From the NCBI GenBank assembly GCA_021161165.1, contig JAGHBF010000123.1, forward strand, positions 1 through 21,380: a stretch of 21,380 bases of DNA, given 5' to 3'. This document shows, one piece after another, positions 15,060-20,524 of the stretch. Each line of letters starts with the position of its first letter. Within the stretch, counting starts at the first letter, position 1. Source of the stretch: Candidatus Aminicenantota bacterium. GTDB lineage: Bacteria > Acidobacteriota > Aminicenantia > S016-38. Under the pieces are notes generated by a model. It did not search any database. It was not told the DNA's origin and worked only from the letters and a program-made list of their open reading frames with translations. Both the position numbers and the translations under genes were made by a program.

Positions 15060-15151
15060 GCACAGAGGCGCTTATTTTTATGCTGTTAATTTTCCTCATC
15101 TGTTTTGGTGGTTTTGCCCTTTCTTTATACCTGCACTCCAGAGAAAGCTGA
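15056..15151 (+). CDS. MetS-like small subunit of the NSS transporter (31 aa)
   Basis: A very short gene: ATG at 15056 overlaps the transporter stop as ATGA, AGGA lies 7 nt upstream (15045-15048), and a TGA ends it at 15151. The 31-residue product starts MSTEALIFMLLIFLICFGGF and ends with a short polar tail (LHSRES). It is one transmembrane helix with a Gly-Gly in its second half. Bacterial NSS transporters such as corynebacterial MetP need a small single-helix partner, MetS, with a similar opening (MST/MTG..I.MM....WGG). Position, coupling and sequence character all fit; the family call is by eye. Confidence 0.75.
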   Translation: MSTEALIFMLLIFLICFGGFALSLYLHSRES

Positions 15152-15155
15152 GACC

Positions 15156-15183
15156 TTGAATTTCCGACAAAAACTGTTAAAAT
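15156..15183 (+). promoter_or_regulatory. Candidate leaderless promoter of the DUF507 pair
   Basis: TTGAAT at 15156-15161 (4 of 6 to consensus), a 16-base spacer, then the extended -10 TGT-TAAAAT (TGT 15175-15177, hexamer 15178-15183). Six bases later comes the ATG at 15190, which is where transcription should start. No Shine-Dalgarno is present in front of this gene. Confidence 0.6.
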
Positions 15184-15189
15184 TTTAAT

Positions 15190-15468
15190 ATGAGGCTTTC
15201 TAAAAAACAGATTGCTCATCTTGCAATGACCATAGTTAGGCAGCTTATAGAAGATGGCAAGATTATTGTGGATGATAAAAATAGACTCGTGGAGGATATA
15301 GAAAACGTTCTTATAGAGGAGTTTTTACTTGAGGATAAGATAGACGAAGAAGCTAAAAAGATTCTCAGCGAACATCTTGATGAGATAAGAAGATCTAACA
15401 TAGAATACAATGAACTCCTCAAACAGGTGAAAAGAAAGCTCGCAAAGGACAAAGGAGTGGTATTATGA
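15190..15468 (+). CDS. DUF507 family protein, first copy
   Basis: A 92-residue, highly charged, mostly helical cytosolic protein. The start MRLSKKQIAHLAMTIVRQLIEDGKI and the VEDIENVLIEEFLLEDKIDEEAKKIL stretch match the DUF507 pattern. DUF507 has no established function. The likely promoter places the transcription start on the ATG. Its stop overlaps the start of a second DUF507 gene (ATGA at 15465-15468), and the two short proteins have similar lengths, suggesting a duplicated pair that may act together, possibly as a heteromer (inference). Confidence 0.85.
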   Translation: MRLSKKQIAHLAMTIVRQLIEDGKIIVDDKNRLVEDIENVLIEEFLLEDKIDEEAKKILSEHLDEIRRSNIEYNELLKQVKRKLAKDKGVVL

Positions 15469-15761
15469 GTGTTAGGCTTTCCAGGGCAAAAATAAACAGG
15501 CTGGCAGATATAGTAATTGAGCTTCTTGAAAATCTGGAGTATGTAGATTTTCCTCCTGAAGTAGATGCTCCATCCCTCAGGGTCACTATAAAAAAAGCTA
15601 TAGAGAAAGAGCTTGAACTTTACCAGGAAATAGAAGAAAAGGTTATAAATAAAATATCCTCACAGAAAAAGAATATAGAGGAGGGAAGTAGAGAATGGGA
15701 TATACTTTTTAAAAAATACTACAACGAAGAAATCTCAAAACTGGACAAAATAATAGAATAA
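15465..15761 (+). CDS. DUF507 family protein, second copy
   Basis: A 98-residue paralogue of the upstream protein. It shares the opening RLSRAKINRLADIVIELLENL and the acidic helical middle (IEKELELYQEIEEKVINKI), but has a longer C-terminal segment with REWDILFKKYYNEEISKLDKI. No catalytic or metal-binding motif is visible. The ATG overlaps the preceding stop, and GGAG lies a few bases upstream, so translation is coupled. It ends 18 bases before the convergent ABC ATPase gene, with no visible terminator hairpin between them. Confidence 0.83.
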   Translation: MSVRLSRAKINRLADIVIELLENLEYVDFPPEVDAPSLRVTIKKAIEKELELYQEIEEKVINKISSQKKNIEEGSREWDILFKKYYNEEISKLDKIIE

Positions 15762-15779
15762 AAACTCTCTTCTGACTTT

Positions 15780-16628
15780 TTATAGCAAATGACACCTGGT
15801 TAGATGGTTTTCCCCTGTTTTTTTAAGTTCAGGCATTGAATCTCTGCATATTTCCTTTGCAAGAGGGCAAATACTGTAAAAAGGGCACTTCCCCTTTTCC
15901 CTATTAGCCTCAGAAAATTTTCCTTTCATAAGGTACATCGTGTATGGATGAGGATTTTTCATTATTTCATCGGCGTCTCCCATTTCCATAATTATTCCCT
16001 CTGAAATAACAATAACTTTTTCGCTTAAGTAAAAAACCTGATTAAGGTCATGGGAAATAAAGAAAATACCTATTTTTTCTTTGCGGTTCAATTTCAGTAT
16101 AAGGTCAATAATTTGAATCTGAACAGTGGGGTCCAAGGCAGATGTGGGCTCATCTGCTATAAGAAAGGAAGGTCTTAGTGAAAGTGCTCTTGCAATTGCA
16201 ATTCTTTGTAATTGACCTCCACTGAGATTGTTTGGAGTTTCGTTTAGTACCTCCTTCGGCAGGGAAAGGCTTTCCAGTAGTCTCTTGATTTCCAAATCAT
16301 CAGGGCTCTTTCCGTGCGCCAGGTATGGCTCTTTTAAGAGAAACGATACCTTTTTCCTGGGATTTAAGGCTCTGGCCGGATTTTGAAAAATGCCCTGAAC
16401 AATTCTGGAAAAATCCTTTCTTTTTATTGATAGGGCATTTCTTCCGTTTATCAGATAACTCCCGCTATCCGGTAAAATCAATTTTAAAAGCATGGATGCT
16501 ATTGTTGTTTTTCCTGAACCGGAGATCCCAACCAATCCAACTATTTCCCCTTTTTCCATTTTAAAGCTCAGGTCTTTTATCTTGAATTTTTTGAAACTCT
16601 TTGTTATTCCCTTCATCTCAAGGAACAT
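15780..16628 (-). CDS. Oligopeptide/dipeptide ABC transporter ATPase, DppF/OppF-type
   Basis: A 282-residue ABC ATPase with Walker A GISGSGKTT (34-42), Q-loop Gln82, signature LSGGQLQR (135-142), Walker B FLIADEPTSALD (155-166) and switch His193. The C-terminal region ends the HPYT element (NPHPYTMYLM) and carries four cysteines, Cys248-x5-Cys254-x6-Cys261-x17-Cys279. This is the oligopeptide-ATPase tail in which a 4Fe-4S cluster has been reported for a DppD-type protein. It should energise peptide or nickel-type uptake at the inner membrane. It overlaps the upstream ATPase by 11 bases; GAGG lies 7 nt before the ATG. No permease or solute-binding protein lies in the window. Confidence 0.93.
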   Translation of the reverse strand: MFLEMKGITKSFKKFKIKDLSFKMEKGEIVGLVGISGSGKTTIASMLLKLILPDSGSYLINGRNALSIKRKDFSRIVQGIFQNPARALNPRKKVSFLLKEPYLAHGKSPDDLEIKRLLESLSLPKEVLNETPNNLSGGQLQRIAIARALSLRPSFLIADEPTSALDPTVQIQIIDLILKLNRKEKIGIFFISHDLNQVFYLSEKVIVISEGIIMEMGDADEIMKNPHPYTMYLMKGKFSEANREKGKCPFYSICPLAKEICRDSMPELKKTGENHLTRCHLL

Positions 16629-17541
16629 TCCAGCACCTCAGGATGGTTTTTCCATGTCTTGTCAACGGCGGTATTTTTTTACATTCTTTGCTTTTTAATT
16701 CACATCTTTCCATAAAAGGGCATCCAGGGGGAAGGTTTGAAGGGTGAGGTGAATAACCCACAGAGGGTTTTATGGGCTCTCCTTTTTTTAATATTGAGGA
16801 GGTTAGTAATTTTGAATAGGGATGTATAAAGTTAATGTCAGTTTCTTCCATCACCATACCCCCATAAAGGACAAGAAAATCGTCTCCAATTTCCAGGGCT
16901 TCATCTATAAAGTGTGTAATATAGATAATGTATCTTTCTCGGGCTACTTCACGAAAGATTTCCGTAATCCCTCGCCTCAGAGGTGGGTCTAAAGCAGAGG
17001 TTGGCTCGTCTGCTATTACAATTTCGGGATTCAGGGAAAGGACTGAAGCGATACTTGCTCTCTGAAGCATTCCGCCACTGAGCTGGTGTGGGAAATTTCT
17101 ACGGTATTTCTCCGGAAACTTCACTCTGGTGAGCCAACTCTCGGTAATTTCCTCAGCTTCCTTTTCCTTCAGGTGGAAATGATAAAGGAGTCCTTCTTTT
17201 ATTGAATTAAAAATCCTTTCCCTGGGATCGAAAAAAGAATAGGGGTCCTGAAAAATTATCCCTGCTTTTTTCCCTTTCCATTCCTTAGAGAGAGGAGGAA
17301 ATACCTCCATTCCATCGAGAAGAACTTTCCCCCTGGCTTTCAGTTCATTCTTTAGAATCCCGGCAAGAAAAAATCCAAGCGTTGATTTCCCGGCTCCAGA
17401 TTCTCCTATTATAACCTTTATCTTTCCCTTATATGATTTGAAATTTATATCTCTTAAAATTGGAAATTTGCTGGTTTCCACCCATAAATTTTTTACTTCG
17501 AGCACATGAAGAATTTTATTTGATTTTACAAGGACTTCCAA
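16618..17541 (-). CDS. Oligopeptide/dipeptide ABC transporter ATPase, DppD/OppD-type
   Basis: A 307-residue ABC ATPase with Walker A GESGAGKST (46-54), Q-loop Gln98, signature LSGGMLQR (154-161), Walker B IVIADEPTSALD (174-185) and switch His210. A C-terminal four-cysteine tail, Cys274-x5-Cys280-x6-Cys287-x15-Cys303, is nearly the same spacing as in its partner. The start is uncertain. TTG at 17541 gives the longest form, whereas GTG at 17505 would give VLEVKNLWVE, the usual opening of this family; neither has a Shine-Dalgarno. It would form a heterodimer with the DppF-type protein encoded by the overlapping gene. It is divergent from hfq across a very short gap. Confidence 0.9.
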   Translation of the reverse strand: MEVLVKSNKILHVLEVKNLWVETSKFPILRDINFKSYKGKIKVIIGESGAGKSTLGFFLAGILKNELKARGKVLLDGMEVFPPLSKEWKGKKAGIIFQDPYSFFDPRERIFNSIKEGLLYHFHLKEKEAEEITESWLTRVKFPEKYRRNFPHQLSGGMLQRASIASVLSLNPEIVIADEPTSALDPPLRRGITEIFREVARERYIIYITHFIDEALEIGDDFLVLYGGMVMEETDINFIHPYSKLLTSSILKKGEPIKPSVGYSPHPSNLPPGCPFMERCELKSKECKKIPPLTRHGKTILRCWNVP

Positions 17542-17548
17542 ATATAAT
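17520..17548 (+). promoter_or_regulatory. Promoter of hfq-pdxA
   Basis: TTGATT at 17520-17525, a 17-base spacer and a perfect TATAAT at 17543-17548. Transcription would start near 17555, right at the AAAGGAGGG Shine-Dalgarno (17555-17563), giving a leader of about 13 nt before the ATG at 17568. The promoter lies inside the first codons of the divergent DppD-type gene if that gene starts at 17541. Confidence 0.65.
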
Positions 17549-17574
17549 TATCTGAAAGGAGGGTTTTATGTCTA
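17547..17574 (-). promoter_or_regulatory. Candidate promoter of the DppD/DppF ATPase genes
   Basis: On the minus strand, TAGACA (17574-17569), a 16-base spacer and GATAAT (17552-17547), each 5 of 6 to consensus. Transcription would start near 17540. That makes the TTG at 17541 an unlikely start and favours GTG 17505. The -10 overlaps the hfq -10 and the -35 overlaps the hfq start codon, so the two promoters would exclude each other. Weak evidence. Confidence 0.3.
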
Positions 17575-17858
17575 GAAAACTGATAAGCCCTAGTATTACT
17601 GAGAAAAAGAAGGTAAAGAGCACCAAAACTAAGCCTCCCTACGAAACGCATGCAGAAAACTTTTACTATCTTAAACAGATGAAGCTGAAAACCCCCATGA
17701 TAATAGTTCTTATGGATGGTGAAATTATAAGGGGGAAAATTGAATGGTACGACCGTGATGTAATTAAAGTAAACAGGGATAACGAACCAAATCTCGTTAT
17801 TTTTAAACACTCCATAAAGTATATCCTTAAAGACGAGGAAGTTTCCGGTAAAAAGTGA
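17568..17858 (+). CDS. hfq: Hfq-like RNA chaperone with N-terminal extension
   Basis: A 96-residue Sm-fold protein. A basic, probably disordered extension (1-28) precedes AENFYYLKQMKLKTPMIIVL, the counterpart of the Hfq N-terminal helix and first strand. Sm1 continues as MDGEIIRGKIEWYDRDVIKVNR, and Sm2 as NLVIFKHSIKYI with KHSI (80-83) in place of the classical KHAI. This extended form with the FYYLKQM and IEWYD wording is one I associate with Acidobacteriota. It should form a hexamer that binds small RNAs and mRNAs, although RNA-binding residues differ from enterobacterial Hfq. GGAGG lies 5 nt before the ATG. The stop overlaps the GTG start of pdxA (GTGA), so the two are translationally coupled. 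Confidence 0.82.
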   Translation: MSRKLISPSITEKKKVKSTKTKPPYETHAENFYYLKQMKLKTPMIIVLMDGEIIRGKIEWYDRDVIKVNRDNEPNLVIFKHSIKYILKDEEVSGKK

Positions 17859-18733
17859 TAATAGTAACATTGGGAGACCCAGGGGGAATAGGCCCTGAAA
17901 TAATTGTAAAAGCCCTTGAAAGCCTCAAGAAGAAGGTTTTAATTATTGGTTCTAAAAAGATGCTTGAATTTTACGGTAAACTTCTCGGGATGGAGCAATG
18001 GAGAAGAAGTGAAATATTTGACCCTTTACCCGATGAAACCTTTATTCCCGGGAGGCCTTATGGGAGGGCATCATTTTTTTATTTAAAGGAGGCTATTTCT
18101 CTTCTTGAGCGAAATAGAGCAAAGGCTCTTGTAACAGGGCCTATTAGCAAAAAAGCATGGGTGAATGACGGTTTCAACTACATGGGACATACGCATTATT
18201 TTGAAAGCAGATATGGTGATTTGATAATGGCATTCTGGTCTGAGGGGATGAAAGTGGCTCTTTTTACACATCATCTTCCCCTCAGGGAGGCCTTGAACAG
18301 GGTGAAAATTGACAATTTTCATAAATTCCTTGAAAATTTAAAGAAACAAATTGAAAAATTTTTCCCCGGAGAAAATATAATTTGTTCTTCTGTAAATCCC
18401 CATGCAGGGGAAGATGGAGAAATGGGAAAGGAAGAAACAGAAATTTTAAAACCAGTGCTTAAAAAAAATTCAATTCAAGGCCCTTTCCCATCTGACACTG
18501 CTTTTTTACGAGCAGAATTGAAAAGAGAATGGGTAATTGCTTTTTTTCACGATGTTGGACTTGCACCCTTTAAACTCCTTCATTTTTACGATGGGGCGGA
18601 AATTACCTTCGGTTTGCCATGGATAAGAACTTCTCCCTGCCATGGTACAGCCTATGAAATTGCGAGCAAAGGAATAGCCAGCGAGGGCAGCATGAAAATC
18701 GCCATATCGCTGGCTATGAAGCTTATAAATTAG
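17855..18733 (+). CDS. pdxA: 4-hydroxythreonine-4-phosphate dehydrogenase (PdxA family)
   Basis: A 292-residue PdxA-family oxidoreductase, expected to oxidise 4-hydroxythreonine-4-phosphate in DXP-independent-of-PdxST pyridoxal phosphate synthesis. Motifs: GDPGGIGPE (7-15), TGPISKKA (94-101), GHTHYF with His112, NPHAGEDGEMG with His183, GPFPSDTAF (209-217), and FHDVGLAPFKLLHF with His232. The three histidines are the family's metal ligands. Two usually conserved spots differ: HDQ reads HDV, and the VDHGTA box reads PCHGTA. It is also shorter than E. coli PdxA (329), so a PdxA2-like enzyme acting on another phosphorylated hydroxy acid is possible. The GTG start overlaps the hfq stop. The gene ends in TAG and overlaps the convergent secreted-protein locus by 4 bases. 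Confidence 0.9.
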   Translation: MIIVTLGDPGGIGPEIIVKALESLKKKVLIIGSKKMLEFYGKLLGMEQWRRSEIFDPLPDETFIPGRPYGRASFFYLKEAISLLERNRAKALVTGPISKKAWVNDGFNYMGHTHYFESRYGDLIMAFWSEGMKVALFTHHLPLREALNRVKIDNFHKFLENLKKQIEKFFPGENIICSSVNPHAGEDGEMGKEETEILKPVLKKNSIQGPFPSDTAFLRAELKREWVIAFFHDVGLAPFKLLHFYDGAEITFGLPWIRTSPCHGTAYEIASKGIASEGSMKIAISLAMKLIN

Positions 18734-19335
18734 TGAACCTCTTTCCAGGTTCCTTTCCTTCCCTTTTTAGAATAAAGTCTTCCATCGGAACAAAACTTAT
18801 AATAGTAACGTGTGGAAGACGTGCGAGCCCCTGGGTACCATGGCTCTACTTGTAGAAAAGCCCAGTTTTTACTGATAACGTTATTGTTTTCGTTGCTTTC
18901 CCTTACAACATTATAAGGGTCGATTTCCACCTGGATTTTCTTTACCTCACCATTCGGATTCACAGGCTTAAAAAATTGAATATCTCTGTTGAGAGTAATT
19001 TGGCGGGAATGAGGATCAAAGGTTACAGTATATTCCTTAGTTCCCAAGTCTTCTATATAATACTTTACCTTAAAGGGACCTATGGGTCCTGGGACATGGT
19101 CTCCCCTGAGTTCCAGCTCAATGGTAGTTTTAATTTTTTCCACTGCTAAATATATCCGAGAGGGCACTATAACGCATGCAACCAGATCAGGCTGACCCGG
19201 TATCATAATTTCAGGTGATCTTGCGGAAACCAGCCTGGGGGAGTCCATTACTGAAACCTGTATTTTATACTTATCCCCTGGTTTTGGTTGTGGTCTGCCA
19301 TCACTGCAGATTTCCCCAGACCTTATTTCTATCAT
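18730..19335 (-). CDS. C-terminal part of the interrupted secreted protein, CARDB-like
   Basis: The open stretch from the first ATG after the TAG, 201 codons. It lacks a signal peptide and a Shine-Dalgarno and begins in the middle of a beta-sandwich domain (MIEIRSGEICSDGRP), so it is unlikely to be a gene in its own right. Residues from about 50 on form a CARDB-like domain ending VVRESNENNNVISKNW. It is most reasonably the tail of the frame that starts at 19959. Coding constraint continues upstream of 19335 to the TAG. Confidence 0.35.
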   Translation of the reverse strand: MIEIRSGEICSDGRPQPKPGDKYKIQVSVMDSPRLVSARSPEIMIPGQPDLVACVIVPSRIYLAVEKIKTTIELELRGDHVPGPIGPFKVKYYIEDLGTKEYTVTFDPHSRQITLNRDIQFFKPVNPNGEVKKIQVEIDPYNVVRESNENNNVISKNWAFLQVEPWYPGARTSSTRYYYKFCSDGRLYSKKGRKGTWKEVH

Positions 19336-19599
19336 GTTGGAAGATACAGGAATATTTGTTCTTATGGTGCAGTAGATGGAATTCCCCTTTGTAAGTTCAA
19401 CTTTGACTTTAGTCCCAGGTGCAAGGTTTTTATAACTCCATGTTATGAGATAGGTCCCTTTGTTTGCATCTTCACGATGCCACTTAACATCGTATATTGA
19501 TGGTAATGTTCTTAACTTGGAATAATCAGGTTTTGTTGATACCCCACCGATTTTAGTGAAGTCTCCTGAACTTTTTATTGTAAAGAAAGAGCTTTCTCC

Positions 19600-19959
19600 C
19601 TAAACTTTGGCTCCCCAATTAGTCCAACGAACCCTGATTTTTATTCTGCCCTGGAGAAGATTTTCCTCCTGGCCTGTATGAGGATTGGTACAAGTTTCCG
19701 GAATCGTCCATGAATAGGAGCGGTTCGATATCAGAATGTCTCGTGCGATATCGCAAATATTTTGAGTACCACCTTCTCTCCATAGTGTTATTATTACCTT
19801 CTCATTAGAGGGTATTCCGGAAAAATTCCACTGAATCTGAACCGGTGTTCCCACGTTGTAAGAATTCTGTGAAGGATTTACCAATACATTGTAAATTGAT
19901 TGTCCGAAAGCCATAAGTGCCAATGTCAAAACAGCGATAAAAACAAAAAGTTTTTTCAT
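19600..19959 (-). CDS. N-terminal part of the interrupted secreted protein (119 aa)
   Basis: The part that would be translated if TAG is read as stop. GGAGG lies 7 nt before the ATG at 19959. A typical signal peptide ends near AFGQS, with cleavage after Gly19 or Gln20 likely. One Ig-like/Kre9-type domain follows, with two Cys (CDIARD and ETCTNP) that could form a disulfide after export. It stops at WTNWGAKV, just before the last beta strand expected for the domain, so the truncated product would probably not fold fully. See the whole-locus entry. Confidence 0.6.
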   Translation of the reverse strand: MKKLFVFIAVLTLALMAFGQSIYNVLVNPSQNSYNVGTPVQIQWNFSGIPSNEKVIITLWREGGTQNICDIARDILISNRSYSWTIPETCTNPHTGQEENLLQGRIKIRVRWTNWGAKV

Positions 19960-19987
19960 TCATTCACCTCCGTCTAAATACTCGCAA

Positions 19988-20016
19988 ATTTTATGCCAGA
20001 TGTGATAAATAAAAAA
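19988..20016 (-). promoter_or_regulatory. Weak candidate promoter of the secreted-protein gene
   Basis: On the minus strand, TAAAAT (19993-19988) lies about 29 bases before the ATG, giving a leader of roughly 20 nt that would include the Shine-Dalgarno. At a 17-base spacing the -35 position is only a T-run (TTTTTT, 20016-20011). I see nothing else in the 19972-20071 gap, including no terminator hairpin behind smpB. Confidence 0.25.
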
Positions 20017-20071
20017 ACCGCAATATTTCAGTATTTTTAGTTAAGAATTCGACAATTTTTCCCGGGCTGAG

Positions 20072-20524
20072 TTAATATTTCCACTTTTTGAGTTCTGCCT
20101 GCATTTCTCTTTCTATGTCTCGTTCTTTTATCTTCTGTTTCTTTTCGTATGCCTTCCTTCCCTTTGCCACAGCAATTTCTACCTTGAACTTTCCTCTTTT
20201 GTTGAAATAAACCTTCAAAGGAACAACTGTGAGTCTTTTCTCCTTCATTTTAGTGATAATTCTGTGGATTTCCTTTTTGTGAAGAAGTAGTTTCCTATCC
20301 CTTAAAGGGTCATGATTGAATATATTTCCCTGTTCATAAGGACTGATATGCGCTCCCACAAGATAGAGCTCTCCTCTCTTTTCCCTGATGAAGCTGTCAT
20401 TTATGTTTATACGTCCGTTTCTTATGGATTTTACCTCTGTGCCTTTGAGTTCTATTCCTGCCTCATAAGTTTCCAGTATCTCGTAATCCCGTTTAGCTTT
20501 TCTATTTGTTGCCACTATTTTCAT
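20072..20524 (-). CDS. smpB: SsrA-binding protein SmpB
   Basis: A 150-residue protein that partners tmRNA in rescue of stalled ribosomes. Conserved features: NRKAKRDYEILETYEAGIEL, TEVKSIRNGRININDSF, GELYLVGAHISPYEQGN, HDPLRDRKLLLHKKEI, VPLKVYFNKRGKFKVEIAVAKGRKAYEKK, and a basic C-terminal helix that enters the mRNA channel. ATG at 20524 is chosen because GGAGG sits 4 nt upstream. An upstream TTG at 20542 would add six residues without support. The start overlaps the end of the CNNM/CBS gene by 23 bases. tmRNA itself is not in the window. Confidence 0.96.
   Translation of the reverse strand: MKIVATNRKAKRDYEILETYEAGIELKGTEVKSIRNGRININDSFIREKRGELYLVGAHISPYEQGNIFNHDPLRDRKLLLHKKEIHRIITKMKEKRLTVVPLKVYFNKRGKFKVEIAVAKGRKAYEKKQKIKERDIEREMQAELKKWKY

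Larger units (their letters stand above)
18730..19959 (-). pseudogene. Secreted multidomain protein gene interrupted by an in-frame TAG
   Basis: One continuous reading frame of 410 codons, broken only by TAG at codon 120 (19602-19600). Before it: a signal peptide (MKKLFVFIAVLTLALMAFGQ) and a beta-sandwich domain of the Kre9/KNH-like surface-protein type (YNVGTPVQIQW, RSYSWTIP, RIKIRV). After it: the expected last strand of the same domain (GESSFFTI), a second similar domain, and a CARDB-like domain (PDLVACVI ... VEIDPYNVVRESNENNN). A Tyr/Arg/Lys-rich tail (RYYYKFCSDGRLYSKKGRKG) ends the frame. None of the 88 codons after the TAG is ATG, GTG or TTG, and the first ATG (19335) has no Shine-Dalgarno. 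A recent nonsense mutation, a base-calling error, or genuine readthrough are the options. The intact product would be exported. Confidence 0.7.

Noticed and set aside
15762..15779. Bidirectional terminator between the DUF507 and DppF genes
   Set aside because: The 18-base gap has no inverted repeat that could form a stable stem; only T- and A-rich stretches are seen.
18730..19959. TAG recoding (pyrrolysine or reassigned amber) explaining the broken frame
   Set aside because: nusA, pdxA and the ALDH-like gene all end in TAG at the expected length, and no pyrrolysine genes or suppressor tRNA are visible. A point mutation or sequencing error is simpler, though readthrough cannot be excluded.
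19972..20071. tmRNA (ssrA) next to smpB
   Set aside because: The gap is about 100 bases, too short for tmRNA, and holds neither a tRNA-like end nor a tag-coding stretch.
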